Below, piece by piece: positions 18,415 through 28,499 of a stretch of 64,000 bases of DNA. Every line of letters begins with the position of its first letter. The first letter of the stretch is position 1. The notes below the pieces were generated by a model, which was not told the origin of the DNA, did not search any database, and saw only the letters and a program-made list of their open reading frames with translations. A program made the translations under genes and the position numbers. This DNA comes from Endozoicomonas sp. SCSIO W0465 (GTDB lineage: Bacteria; Pseudomonadota; Gammaproteobacteria; Pseudomonadales; Endozoicomonadaceae). The DNA lies in contig NZ_CP092417.1 in assembly GCF_023716865.1 (NCBI RefSeq), positions 2,086,001 to 2,150,000 on the forward strand. The letters run 5' to 3'.

Positions 18415-20022
18415 GTAACTATTCAGCACTGAGCAAAGGCATATTACAGTAATTCCGAACAGCTCTATGAAGTGATTGATATATGTCCATTCCCTGTTTT
18501 CTGGCAGACGACAAATAGCTGCGAATCCGTGCAAACATAGAACCACCGTCTGCACTCCTGAAGCAGCCTGAGATTTTCTGCTTTAACTTGGCCATTCGAA
18601 CATCCCGCTCACTGCCATTGTTATCGAAGGGAATGGTAAAATCTGACATGAAGCGCAGTGTCTCAGCCTTGAACTCAGTGAGTCGTTTGAAGAGATTGTA
18701 AGCTTTAGTATTCTTGACTTTCTTGCGCTTAAGCTCCTCTCGTTGCTTCTCCATATAGACGACTTCTTTCATTAGAGCCCGCTGAAGCAACCGGTCATAA
18801 ATCTTCTCGATTCGTTCACAGACAACACTTGGCATCTGTAGCATACCTATGGTCTTAAAGCCCTTGCAGTAATGCCAGGAAAGCCTCAGTAGCTTCATCA
18901 ATCGCAACGCCAGTTGATTGCTGTCCCTATCAACAACACCCAAAAGCTCCCTCAGGTGATGGGCATTGCAAAGTACGTGAGTTGCCGCATATGCAAAATA
19001 GGATTTCCAATGATCATGAACCAGAACGCCTGCAAATGTTAGCAGTATGCCCATCGTGTCCATGGCCTCACGACCTCGCTTTTCAGACAAGTAGTAGAGC
19101 GTCCATTGTTCATCCCGCATAACGTGTAGCCAGTGCAAAGAGCCCTCGGCCCGCATACCCGTTTCATCGGCTCCGGCAACAGACGATTCCCGCAAGGCGT
19201 CACGAATAACCTCTTCAGTAGAAGCCAGATTTTCATAGGTTCTGGCCACAAAATTGGCGACAGTGCCTGCACTTACACTCATTTTATAGAGAGTATTAAA
19301 ATACTCTGACACGCGCTTAAAAGGCAGGAAATGGTATTGGTTAAGATAGACGGCCATAGCCTGTGTGGCTGAGCCATATTGTGCGGCAGCGGTAACACCT
19401 TCCGGGAATTCAGCCTGATTCCGACAACCACAAGTGCAGATTTTTACTTCAGCTCTATGGGCCGTTACTTCAAATTCACCCGGTCTCCCTGGTTCAAACA
19501 CCTGTCGTTCAATATATTTGACCGGCTCACTATCAAGAAGAGACGCCTGACATTTATTGCATTCTTTAACTGGAAGGTACTCAATATAGTCAGGGATATC
19601 GACCTGTTTAAGACAAGTGCCCTGATGCCCTTTCTTTCCACCGGCTTTATTACCAGAAGACTGTCTCAGACTTTTAGGATTGGGTTTTTCATCCGATGGA
19701 TCGGTACCTTTATCTGCGGAAAGGTCGTCAGAATGATCTGGAGAATTACTGTTTTTACAAGGTTTTTGATAACCATCAGACGATGGCGGCTTGCTGCTGT
19801 TTTGACTGTTCTTGCCAACCTTTTCTTCCAATTCTCGACATCGCTCTTCCAGACAGGCAACTCTCATCCGCAGCTCTGCATTCTCTTTCAAGAGAATCTC
19901 AGCCGACATAGTTGCGGGTAGTTCTGGAATCATGCTGGCGAATATTGTGGAAAAATGGTGCTTAAGAGGATGGTATAAAAATCAGAAAATTCCAGATTTA
20001 TGTGGGGGTGCTGAACAGTTAC
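18415..20022 (-). mobile_element. IS66-like insertion sequence, second full copy
   Basis: 1608 bp, same length and ends as the copy at 4276-5883, in the opposite orientation. Its right edge (20022) joins directly to the interior of another copy, starting with CTTGCGCT at 20023. The same 8 bp appear inverted (AGCGCAAG) at 21324, which is what an insertion followed by inversion would leave. Confidence 0.9.
18419..19933 (-). CDS. tnpC: IS66-family transposase, second copy
   Basis: 504 residues, essentially identical to the product of 4365-5879 (one visible change, CQASLL instead of CQSSLL near residue 128). All catalytic motifs listed for the first copy are present and the frame is intact, so this copy could be active. 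Confidence 0.93.
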   Translation of the reverse strand: MIPELPATMSAEILLKENAELRMRVACLEERCRELEEKVGKNSQNSSKPPSSDGYQKPCKNSNSPDHSDDLSADKGTDPSDEKPNPKSLRQSSGNKAGGKKGHQGTCLKQVDIPDYIEYLPVKECNKCQASLLDSEPVKYIERQVFEPGRPGEFEVTAHRAEVKICTCGCRNQAEFPEGVTAAAQYGSATQAMAVYLNQYHFLPFKRVSEYFNTLYKMSVSAGTVANFVARTYENLASTEEVIRDALRESSVAGADETGMRAEGSLHWLHVMRDEQWTLYYLSEKRGREAMDTMGILLTFAGVLVHDHWKSYFAYAATHVLCNAHHLRELLGVVDRDSNQLALRLMKLLRLSWHYCKGFKTIGMLQMPSVVCERIEKIYDRLLQRALMKEVVYMEKQREELKRKKVKNTKAYNLFKRLTEFKAETLRFMSDFTIPFDNNGSERDVRMAKLKQKISGCFRSADGGSMFARIRSYLSSARKQGMDIYQSLHRAVRNYCNMPLLSAE

Positions 20023-21323
20023 CTTGCGCTTAAGCTCCTCTCGTTGCTTCTCCATATAGACGACTTCTTTCATTAGAGCCCGCTGAAGCAACCGGTCATA
20101 AATCTTCTCGATTCGTTCACAGACAACACTTGGCATCTGTAGCATACCTATGGTCTTAAAGCCCTTGCAGTAATGCCAGGAAAGCCTCAGTAGCTTCATC
20201 AATCGCAACGCCAGTTGATTGCTGTCCCTATCAACAACACCCAAAAGCTCCCTCAGGTGATGGGCATTGCAAAGTACGTGAGTTGCCGCATATGCAAAAT
20301 AGGATTTCCAATGATCATGAACCAGAACGCCTGCAAATGTTAGCAGTATGCCCATCGTGTCCATGGCCTCACGACCTCGCTTTTCAGACAAGTAGTAGAG
20401 CGTCCATTGTTCATCCCGCATAACGTGTAGCCAGTGCAAAGAGCCCTCGGCCCGCATACCCGTTTCATCGGCTCCGGCAACAGACGATTCCCGCAAGGCG
20501 TCACGAATAACCTCTTCAGTAGAAGCCAGATTTTCATAGGTTCTGGCCACAAAATTGGCGACAGTGCCTGCACTTACACTCATTTTATAGAGAGTATTAA
20601 AATACTCTGACACGCGCTTAAAAGGCAGGAAATGGTATTGGTTAAGATAGACGGCCATAGCCTGTGTGGCTGAGCCATATTGTGCGGCAGCGGTAACACC
20701 TTCCGGGAATTCAGCCTGATTCCGACAACCACAAGTGCAGATTTTTACTTCAGCTCTATGGGCCGTTACTTCAAATTCACCCGGTCTCCCTGGTTCAAAC
20801 ACCTGTCGTTCAATATATTTGACCGGCTCACTATCAAGAAGAGACGCCTGACATTTATTGCATTCTTTAACCGGAAGGTACTCAATATAGTCAGGGATAT
20901 CGACCTGTTTAAGACAAGTGCCCTGATGCCCTTTCTTTCCACCGGCTTTATTACCAGAAGACTGTCTCAGACTTTTAGGATTGGGTTTTTCATCCGATGG
21001 ATCGGTACCTTTATCTGCGGAAAGGTCGTCAGAATGATCTGGAGAATTACTGTTTTTACAAGGTTTTTGATAACCATCAGACGATGGCGGCTTGCTGCTG
21101 TTTTGACTGTTCTTGCCAACCTTTTCTTCCAATTCTCGACATCGCTCTTCCAGACAGGCAACTCTCATCCGCAGCTCTGCATTCTCTTTCAAGAGAATCT
21201 CAGCCGACATAGTTGCGGGTAGTTCTGGAATCATGCTGGCGAATATTGTGGAAAAATGGTGCTTAAGAGGATGGTATAAAAATCAGAAAATTCCAGATTT
21301 ATGTGGGGGTGCTGAACAGTTAC
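20023..21323 (-). pseudogene. IS66-like element, 5' (N-terminal) fragment
   Basis: Reverse strand from the terminal inverted repeat at 21323 through the transposase start at 21234 to codon about 400 (EELKRK), where the sequence runs into the end of the neighbouring full copy. The missing 3' part is present in the opposite orientation at 21324-21638. The two pieces meet at an 8-bp sequence shared in inverted form (CTTGCGCT at 20023, AGCGCAAG at 21324). Confidence 0.85.
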
Positions 21324-21638
21324 AGCGCAAGAAAGTCAAGAATACTAAAGCTTACAATCTCTTCAAACGACTCACTGAGTTCAAGGCTGAGACACTGCGC
21401 TTCATGTCAGATTTTACCATTCCCTTCGATAACAATGGCAGTGAGCGGGATGTTCGAATGGCCAAGTTAAAGCAGAAAATCTCAGGCTGCTTCAGGAGTG
21501 CAGACGGTGGTTCTATGTTTGCACGGATTCGCAGCTATTTGTCGTCTGCCAGAAAACAGGGAATGGACATATATCAATCACTTCATAGAGCTGTTCGGAA
21601 TTACTGTAATATGCCTTTGCTCAGTGCTGAATAGTTAC
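21324..21638 (+). pseudogene. IS66-like element, 3' (C-terminal) fragment, inverted
   Basis: Forward strand sequence encodes RKKVKNTKAYNLFKRL to CNMPLLSAE, the last roughly 100 residues of the IS66 transposase, and ends in the terminal repeat GTGCTGAATAGTTAC at 21638. It is the missing half of the fragment at 20023-21323. Confidence 0.85.
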
Positions 21639-21915
21639 TTACTGTTTTTACAAGGTTTTTGATAACCATCAGACGATGGCGGCTTGCTGCTGTTTTGACT
21701 GTTCTTGCCAACCTTTTCTTCCAATTCTCGACATCGCTCTTCCAGACAGGCAACTCTCATCCGCAGCTCTGCATTCTCTTTCAAGAGAATCTCAGCCGAC
21801 ATAGTTGCGGGTAGTTCTGGAATCATGCTGGCGAATATTGTGGAAAAATGGTGCTTAAGAGGATGGTATAAAAATCAGAAAATTCCAGATTTATGTGGGG
21901 GTGCTGAACAGTTAC
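21639..21915 (-). pseudogene. IS66-like element, third 5' fragment
   Basis: Reverse strand from the terminal repeat at 21915 through the transposase ATG at 21826 to codon about 61 (CKNS), where it is cut by the end of the C-terminal fragment at 21638. At least three IS66 copies therefore contributed to 18415-21915. Confidence 0.85.
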
Positions 21916-22021
21916 AAATTACTTAAGCCTTCTCGGCAAGCCGCTGTCGAGCAAATACAGCCATTTCAAGCGAATACTTTCCCTACTTGCCCTGCTTTAC
22001 GTACAATACCCCACGGGATTG

Positions 22022-25000
22022 ATGGGGAGTACAGCGGTGATCAGCAGGCTGGATCAGAAAACAACCAATACCTTATATAGCCAATTTGCCCGTGAACTGG
22101 CCTCTGCAGGCTTTAATGGGGATATTGAGCTGGGTTATGCCGAACGGACTGTTCTGGCAACGGATAACTCCATTTATCAGGTCCTTCCTGAGGGGGTGTT
22201 CTACCCTCGCTCAACAGAGGACATCAGCAAAATTCTCACCCTTGCCAATAAGCCGGAGTTTCACTCCATCGTTGTATCTCCCCGGGGTGGTGGGACCGGC
22301 ACTAATGGCCAGTCGCTCACGTCGGGCTTTATGATTGACACCAGCCGCTATATGAACCGGGTCCTGGAGATCAATACCAGGGAACGCTGGGCCAGGGTTC
22401 AATCCGGAGTGGTCAAGGACTACCTCAACGAGCTGGCGGCTAAAGAGGGTCTCTTCTTTGCTCCGGAGCTCTCCACCAGCAACCGGGCAACGGTGGGCGG
22501 TATGGTCAATACGGATGCCAGCGGCCAGGGCTCTGTGGTGTATGGCAAAACCCGCCATCATGTGCTGGAACTGACATCCGTGCTTGCTGATGGCACGGTG
22601 TGGAAATCCTCCCCCGTCGATGACGATCAGCTGGAGCAACTGTGTCAGCGACCGGACCGCATTGGCAAGATTTATAACACCCTGAAAAAGACACACAGCC
22701 AGTATAAACAACGGGTGTCAGAAGTATTCCCGCGCTTGAACAGAAACCTGACTGGCTACGATCTGGCCAATATTGTTAATCAGGATAACCAGCACGACCT
22801 GAATGCTATCCTCTGTGGTTCCGAAGGTACGCTGGCCATCATCAGTGAGATTAAAGTCAACCTGCTGCCTGTCCCGAAGCAGTCTGCCTTGGTGCTGATT
22901 TTCTACAAAAGTTTCCAGGATTCACTGCAGGATGCCCGGGCACTCATGGCGGCACAGCCGGGCTCGATTGAAACCATCGATTCCCGTGTGCTTGGGCTGG
23001 CAAAGTCCGACAGTGTCTGGGAAAGCGTCAAAGGCTTCTTCCCCAAACAGAATGGGGATATTGACGGCATTAACTTTGTTGAGTTTACCGGTGACGATGA
23101 AGCGGAGATTCAGCAGGGAATTGATCGCCTGACAGCAGCGCTGGAAAAACCGGTCAGTATCTGGCGAGCCGGCCACAGCGTGGTGATGGGGACCGGCAAT
23201 GTTAAAAAGATCTGGAATATGCGCAAGCAGGCGGTCGGCTTGCTCGGCAATATGAAAGGCGACGCAAGACCCATACCTTTTGTCGAGGATGTGGCCGTTC
23301 CTCCGGAAAATCTCGCTGAGTTTATTCAGGCGTTTCGAGCGCTACTGGACAGTCACCAGCTTTCTTATGGCATGTTTGGTCATGTGGATGCCGGCGTTCT
23401 CCATGTTCGCCCGGCCATCGATATGAAAGATCCGGAACAGGAAAAACTGGTGCGTTTAATCAGTGATGACGTCGCTGCACTGGCCCGAAGTCATGGTGGT
23501 GTGCTCTGGGGCGAGCACGGCAAAGGCGTCCGTTCCGAATACGCCCCGGACTTCTTTGCCGATCTCTACCCGGTGCTGCAAGCGATTAAAGGCGTGTTTG
23601 ATCCCTACAACCAGTTAAACCCCGGCAAGATTGCGACCCCCGCCACCCTGGCAGAACCCGTTCAGCTGCTGAAAATCGATGAAGTCCCCACCCGTGGCCA
23701 GCAGGATCGGGACATTGAGCGCAATGCCTTTGCCGCATTCACCAGAAGCCTGTACTGCAACGGCAACGGTGCCTGCTTCAACTACAATCCCAACAGCGCC
23801 ATGTGCCCCACCTGGAAGGCCACTTATGACCGGATGCAATCCCCGAAAGGCCGCTCTGGCCTGGTACGGGAATGGCTGCGGTTGCAAACGGCTGCTGGCG
23901 CGGATGTTGCCGGTGAAAGCCACAAGATACGTCAGGCAGGTCCATTCTATAACGGTGGCCGGAAGCTGATAAACCTGGTGAACAAATGGCGCGGTGAAGA
24001 GGACTTCAGCCATCAGGTATACGGGGCTCTGGATAACTGCATGAGCTGTAAATCCTGCGCAGGGCAGTGTCCCATTCAGGTCAATGTGCCCGACTTGCGT
24101 TCCCGTTACTTCGAGCTGTACCACGGCCGTTACCCAAGACCGGTCAAACATCACGTGGCCGGTATGCTGGAATCAATACTCCCGGTGCTGGCCAGGTTCA
24201 AACCGGCTTACAACCTGGTTATGGGCTGGTCAGTGGCCAATACGCTGGCGAGTAAAACCATTGGCCTGCAGGATATTCCGGCCATTACCAGCTCATCACC
24301 CGTTAACGACTGCTGTCGTGCTGGTGCTGCTATTGCCAACCGTACGTTGCTGGATGCCATTCCCGACAGCGAACGGGATAAAACCGTCATTATTATTCAG
24401 GATGCCTTCACCAGCTTCTTTGAAACACCGCTGCTGACCGATCTGGTTGAGCTACTGATTCGTCTCGGCTATCGCCCATTGATTGCACCCTACAAACCCA
24501 ATGGTAAGGTACTCCACATCTATGGTTTCCTGGGCCGTTTTGAAAAAATCGCCAAAACCAATGCAGAAGAGCTGATAGCTCTGGCCGACAGTGGCATCAG
24601 CCTGGTGGGGATTGATGCAGCGGTTACCCTGACGTACCGGGATGAATACCAGGAAGTGATGGGCGAAGGTTTTCTTAAGGCTGAAGGCTCCCTTATGGCT
24701 GAAGGCTCCCTTAAGGCTGACGGCTCCCTTAAGGCTGACGGCTCCCTTAAGGCTGACGGCTCCCTTAAGGCTGACGGCTCCCCGAAAGTACTGCTACTCT
24801 CTGAATGGTTTGCCCAGCAGTCAGCAACACTAAGACAGTTATCAATCGATCTTTCCGGTTCAGCCGACGACGAGTTTATCCTGTTGGGCCACTGCACCGA
24901 GACGTCCAATGTCCCGGCAGCCCCTGCTCAATGGCAACAGCTATACCGTGACCTGGGCCTTAAACTCACCTACAAGGCTACCGGCTGTTGTGGCATGGCC

Positions 25001-25213
25001 GGCATCTATGGCCATGAAACCCGTCATCAGGAGACCTCAAGAAAGCTCTACGACATGAGCTGGAAAGATGTTGTGCAGAATCCGGAAAACAGTGGCAGGT
25101 TAGTTGCCACCGGTTATTCCTGCCGCAGCCAGGTGAAACGTTATGGCGATGGTAAGATTCCGCACCCGGTTCAGGCACTGCTGCGGGTGATGAAGCAGCA
25201 GTCTTTGCATTAG
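22022..25213 (+). CDS. ydiJ: YdiJ-type FAD-linked oxidase / Fe-S dehydrogenase fusion
   Basis: 1063 residues from the ATG at 22022 (a TTG one codon earlier is also possible); E. coli YdiJ has 1018. The N-terminal half is a VAO/GlcD-type FAD domain with SPRGGGTGTNGQSLTSGF near residue 83 and FFAPELSTSNRATVGGMVNT near 150; the middle has GLLGNMKGDARPIPFVEDVA and HVDAGVLHVRP. Residues about 660-700 hold a CMSCKSCAGQCPIQVNVPDL Fe-S motif and the C-terminus has CCR/CCG patches (CCGMAGIYGHE) of GlcF type. The family oxidises 2-hydroxy acids (D-2-hydroxyglutarate reported). An in-frame KADGSL hexapeptide expansion at about 886-921 is absent from E. coli YdiJ as I recall it. Confidence 0.9.
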   Translation: MGSTAVISRLDQKTTNTLYSQFARELASAGFNGDIELGYAERTVLATDNSIYQVLPEGVFYPRSTEDISKILTLANKPEFHSIVVSPRGGGTGTNGQSLTSGFMIDTSRYMNRVLEINTRERWARVQSGVVKDYLNELAAKEGLFFAPELSTSNRATVGGMVNTDASGQGSVVYGKTRHHVLELTSVLADGTVWKSSPVDDDQLEQLCQRPDRIGKIYNTLKKTHSQYKQRVSEVFPRLNRNLTGYDLANIVNQDNQHDLNAILCGSEGTLAIISEIKVNLLPVPKQSALVLIFYKSFQDSLQDARALMAAQPGSIETIDSRVLGLAKSDSVWESVKGFFPKQNGDIDGINFVEFTGDDEAEIQQGIDRLTAALEKPVSIWRAGHSVVMGTGNVKKIWNMRKQAVGLLGNMKGDARPIPFVEDVAVPPENLAEFIQAFRALLDSHQLSYGMFGHVDAGVLHVRPAIDMKDPEQEKLVRLISDDVAALARSHGGVLWGEHGKGVRSEYAPDFFADLYPVLQAIKGVFDPYNQLNPGKIATPATLAEPVQLLKIDEVPTRGQQDRDIERNAFAAFTRSLYCNGNGACFNYNPNSAMCPTWKATYDRMQSPKGRSGLVREWLRLQTAAGADVAGESHKIRQAGPFYNGGRKLINLVNKWRGEEDFSHQVYGALDNCMSCKSCAGQCPIQVNVPDLRSRYFELYHGRYPRPVKHHVAGMLESILPVLARFKPAYNLVMGWSVANTLASKTIGLQDIPAITSSSPVNDCCRAGAAIANRTLLDAIPDSERDKTVIIIQDAFTSFFETPLLTDLVELLIRLGYRPLIAPYKPNGKVLHIYGFLGRFEKIAKTNAEELIALADSGISLVGIDAAVTLTYRDEYQEVMGEGFLKAEGSLMAEGSLKADGSLKADGSLKADGSLKADGSPKVLLLSEWFAQQSATLRQLSIDLSGSADDEFILLGHCTETSNVPAAPAQWQQLYRDLGLKLTYKATGCCGMAGIYGHETRHQETSRKLYDMSWKDVVQNPENSGRLVATGYSCRSQVKRYGDGKIPHPVQALLRVMKQQSLH
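24677..24784 (+). repeat. Six 18-bp tandem repeats inside ydiJ
   Basis: Six consecutive 18-bp units (AAGGCTGACGGCTCCCTT and single-base variants) encode KAEGSL, MAEGSL, three KADGSL and KADGSP. All are in frame, so the protein simply gains 36 residues between the FAD/Fe-S core and the terminal Cys-rich domain. Confidence 0.95.
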
Positions 25214-26505
25214 CAGTTTTCTGGCCTGTTCGTTATGATCTCACCCTCAGGAAGAATCTTTGGACCAAGTTCGTAGGTAGTAGTTTTTGTTTCACTAAAT
25301 AAGGGTAACTCTTCCTTGCGAGGTATGACCGTTAATCGCCCGATCATTATCTCCCGTGAAATGGACGGTTTTACCCCGTTATCAGCGTGACAATTGCCTG
25401 GCTGGCTGGTAACTGCCTGGCTGGCAGAACCTCTTGTTGACGCAATTTCATATCCATGTAGAACTTTAAATACGATTGGATTGGTTTTATTACCATCTTT
25501 AAATTTTACTACCATTCGAGCACATTCAGGAGAGAGGCTTTCTAATTTTCTTTGGAAGAGTAATCGCTGTGGTCTGTTGTTGTTACGGCACATTACCTGG
25601 AAAGCTGCGGAATCTTGCTCAATATCAAAGGTGTATTCCGAATTTTGATTAATGGCATAACCTGCACCGGGCTTGTTGTCAATTTTGCATAATCTCAGGG
25701 CTATAGGCGTTTTATTATTGATAGAATCAAAGAAACGAACAAGTTCATTCGTCAATTCCGGGTTCGCACAAACACTATGTTGTGCATTCGTGTTACCAAG
25801 ACCCCTGGCAGCAAGATAAAGGCAAAGATGATCCTCCTCAAGCGCTGGGTCGCGAACGTGTCTCACATTAGTAAACAGGTAATCGCAATTGTAGGCCATT
25901 TCATTCTGCTGGTTACCGTCGGTCTTTGGTAAGTCTTTGAAATCGCATGCGACAGGGTCTTCATGGGGCACGAGGTTAGTTTTGATAGGTCCGAGGTGAA
26001 AATGTCTGTCAAGACCCAGAATTACCTCTGGGTTGATTTTGGCTGCTAAAGGGTCAAGTTCCTTTGTGGGACGAAAATCCTTTAATAGTTCGGGAGGAAA
26101 CCAAGCTTTATAACAAGCTTTATAACAAGCTTGTTTAGAGATAAAACGAAAGAATGGATTTTCTGTAGATTGGATTTGCTGTGACGAATCAGATATCTCT
26201 GACAAATCTATGATGGCTATGGCCTTAGTCAGGTGCTCTTCGTTTTTGAATCCAAAGAATTGGATAAATGGATTACCGTCACTCCGGGTAATGGCTGATT
26301 GTTCTCTTTGATGCAATGTCGTGAACTTGAGGTTTTCATTAAAATGTAAACTTTCTTCCTTCCTGCTATAAACCGTTACAGAACTTACAGGAGGTGTTGT
26401 GAAAATATCGTAACCATTCCATGATGATTTTGTGGGTGATGCGGTATCGGATTGGGTCTTTTTTTGTGTACTTTCAGATGTACTTGAGCCGTGGGGTACA
26501 TTCAA
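25210..26505 (-). CDS. Hypothetical protein, possible host-directed factor
   Basis: 431 residues starting MNVPHGSSTSESTQKKTQSD. I do not recognise it. The first 35 residues are Ser/Thr/Lys-rich and look disordered, as in many secreted effectors; there is no signal peptide or membrane helix. A short internal duplication gives ACYKACYKAW (repeat of AAGCTTTATAAC near 26103-26130). It overlaps the end of ydiJ tail-to-tail by 4 bp. The IS3-type element begins 12 bp before the start codon and may have removed the promoter or an N-terminal extension. Confidence 0.5.
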   Translation of the reverse strand: MNVPHGSSTSESTQKKTQSDTASPTKSSWNGYDIFTTPPVSSVTVYSRKEESLHFNENLKFTTLHQREQSAITRSDGNPFIQFFGFKNEEHLTKAIAIIDLSEISDSSQQIQSTENPFFRFISKQACYKACYKAWFPPELLKDFRPTKELDPLAAKINPEVILGLDRHFHLGPIKTNLVPHEDPVACDFKDLPKTDGNQQNEMAYNCDYLFTNVRHVRDPALEEDHLCLYLAARGLGNTNAQHSVCANPELTNELVRFFDSINNKTPIALRLCKIDNKPGAGYAINQNSEYTFDIEQDSAAFQVMCRNNNRPQRLLFQRKLESLSPECARMVVKFKDGNKTNPIVFKVLHGYEIASTRGSASQAVTSQPGNCHADNGVKPSISREIMIGRLTVIPRKEELPLFSETKTTTYELGPKILPEGEIITNRPENC

Positions 26506-26540
26506 CGAGCGGTGTTTGTCAACATAGTTGTCGCCTCAAC

Positions 26541-27482
26541 TTAAGCGGCTTTGCTTAGTTGATCATCAGCAGGTCTGTCGGGATTCAACCAGACTTCATC
26601 AGCCAGATCCCAGTTCCTTGTTGACCTCTTTCCCCAGCGCTCTGGGTGACGTTCTTTGGCTTGTTCATAAACCTTTCTGCGGTTAGCCATAAGCACCTTG
26701 GTTTCACCACGATGCCTTTGCCCGGGTGTCAGAAATTTCAGCCCACTGTGCTTGTGCTCTTCGTTGTACCATTGGGCAAAACCATGCACCCAGCTACGTG
26801 CTGCTTCAAGATCAGCAAATGGCGTGCGCGGATAACCAGGGCGGTATTTCAGGGTTCTGAATATGGCCTCGGAAAAGGGGTTATCATCACTGACCCGGGG
26901 ACGACTGAATGAGCTCACGACCCCAAGACGCTGCAGTGTTGACAGCATAGTGCCACCCTTCATGGGACTACCATTATCTGAGTGCAGAACCAGTGGCCAC
27001 TCCAAGGCTGCAATTCCCTGTTTGATACAGGCTTTAGTGATCATTTCTGATGCATGCTCAGCTGATTCGGTTTCATGAATTTCCCATGTAACAATCATAC
27101 GACTAAAGATGTCTATCACCAGGTACAGGTAATAAAACTGCCCCCGTATCGGAGAGCGCAGATAGGTAATATCCCAGGACCAGACCTGGTTGGGTCCGGT
27201 AGCACACCAGGACGTTGGCTTATACCTGTTTGGCTTGGCAGCACTGCCCCGATGATGCTGTTGCCCTGTTTCCTCCAACACCCGGTAAAATGTCCTTTCA
27301 GACCCCATATAGAGACCTTCATCTAACAATGTGGGCACAATCTGGCTGGGCGGAAGGCTTTTGAACCGCTCGCTGTTACAGACGTCAACAATCGCCTGTC
27401 GCTCAGCTTCAGAAAACTTGTTAACCGGTTCTGGCCTGTCAGCATTTTTGCGATTATCTGCGCGCACGTCATCACCCTGCAT
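26541..27482 (-). CDS. IS3-family transposase OrfB (DDE integrase core)
   Basis: 313 residues from the ATG at 27482; the frame stays open upstream to about 27599 (SLPDRQNAVSLIKQAVKDGA, a helix-turn-helix-like stretch), so the natural product may start earlier or come from a frameshift with OrfA. The DDE core shows VWSWDITYLRSP, VLHSDNGSPMKG and FSEAIFRTLKYRPGYP, where D, D and E are expected. The C-terminus QWYNEEHKHSGLKFLTPGQR is typical of this group. Confidence 0.9.
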   Translation of the reverse strand: MQGDDVRADNRKNADRPEPVNKFSEAERQAIVDVCNSERFKSLPPSQIVPTLLDEGLYMGSERTFYRVLEETGQQHHRGSAAKPNRYKPTSWCATGPNQVWSWDITYLRSPIRGQFYYLYLVIDIFSRMIVTWEIHETESAEHASEMITKACIKQGIAALEWPLVLHSDNGSPMKGGTMLSTLQRLGVVSSFSRPRVSDDNPFSEAIFRTLKYRPGYPRTPFADLEAARSWVHGFAQWYNEEHKHSGLKFLTPGQRHRGETKVLMANRRKVYEQAKERHPERWGKRSTRNWDLADEVWLNPDRPADDQLSKAA

Positions 27483-27601
27483 CCAGCGTTGTACAGTTCT
27501 TTCTGTAAGACCAAGGGCTTTGCAGGCTTTTGACTGACGAGCCCCATCTTTAACTGCCTGTTTAATCAGGCTAACAGCATTTTGTCGATCCGGGAGAGAG
27601 A

Positions 27602-28111
27602 CTAATCGTCCTCTGGCGCCCCCCAGATCTCTTGGGCCTTTTTTGTGAGTACCAGCAAGGCAGCAGTTTCTGCTAACGCCTTGTCCTTGCGATTGAGTTC
27701 ACGCTCAAGCTTTTTGATGGTTTTCTTATCTTTTTTGTGTTCGTCAGACAGCGCCTTACGCTGTTTTGACTGACTTTCAGGCTGGACAGAAACACTGTTA
27801 ATAAAGGCAGCCTTCCACTGCTGAATTTGTTCAGCAAACAGACCTTTTTTACGACAGTATTCAGCCATTTCTGCTTCATTTAACGCAGCCGTTTCAATGA
27901 TTACGGCTAACTTGTTTTCAGTTGTCCATTGATCTGGATTCTTTCCGTCGCCCGGCACAGGCACTCCTTTAGATACTGCTTTCTTTCGCCAAGTGTACAG
28001 GGTCACATCAGAGATACCAGTCTCACGTACCAACTGCGAAACTGGCACATTATTGGGTGGCATCATCTTCTGAATGATGGACTCTTTGAACTCTTCTGAA
28101 TAGCGGGCCAT
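27602..28111 (-). CDS. IS3-family OrfA, helix-turn-helix protein
   Basis: 169 residues. N-terminal MARYSEEFKESIIQKMMPPN and VSQLVRETGISDVTLYTWRK form a Tn3/IS3-type helix-turn-helix that binds the element ends. Residues about 110-160 are a Lys/Glu-rich coiled coil (KKDKKTIKKLERELNRKDKA). OrfB follows in another frame. Confidence 0.88.
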   Translation of the reverse strand: MARYSEEFKESIIQKMMPPNNVPVSQLVRETGISDVTLYTWRKKAVSKGVPVPGDGKNPDQWTTENKLAVIIETAALNEAEMAEYCRKKGLFAEQIQQWKAAFINSVSVQPESQSKQRKALSDEHKKDKKTIKKLERELNRKDKALAETAALLVLTKKAQEIWGAPEDD

Positions 28112-28177
28112 TGATTACTCATAGACCGCCCCCTGTTGAGATTTCTAATTTCAGGAGAGGCGACAACTATGCTGACA

Positions 28178-28499
28178 CAGGGGGCGAGGTAGATAACGAA
28201 GAGAACATGTTTATTAACTCCTTTTATAGTATGTTTATTTTTAAGAGCAGCTATTTATAATTTGGTTCTATTTTTAGTTAGAAGCGCTAACCCTTTTGTT
28301 AGTTGCATACCGAATGGCAATAGCCAGCGCTATGACAGTAAGTAATACTGAAGTCAGCATGGCTCTATCCTTCTATGGCGCCACTAAAAAGATAACGACT
28401 ACAGTCAGACCCTGCATCACGATGATTGTGGCAGAGCCTGATTTTTCATTGTGCGGAGCGACCGAACTTTCGGTCATGAACATTGCTGGTCAAAAGGTC
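28178..28499. other. Intergenic region between IS3 element and dmsD-like gene
   Basis: AT-rich at 28178-28300. A short reverse-strand frame starting about 28478 reads MFMTESSVAPHNEKSGSA followed by a hydrophobic stretch (TIIVMQGLTVVVIFLVAP) and could be a 36-residue single-span peptide, but I see no family match. Nothing else is supported. Confidence 0.3.

Larger units (their letters stand above)
26517..28177 (-). mobile_element. IS3-family insertion sequence
   Basis: About 1.66 kb with TG...CA ends and inverted repeats (TGTCAACATAGTTGTCGCCTC on the left; the right end reads GGCGACAACTATGCTGACA). Two reverse-strand genes, orfA then orfB, occupy it as usual for IS3. I could not find a clear 3-4 bp target duplication; the outer limits are by eye. 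Confidence 0.85.

Noticed and set aside
18415..21915. A composite transposon carrying cargo between the IS66 copies
   Set aside because: There is no non-IS DNA between the copies; everything in the interval is IS66-derived.
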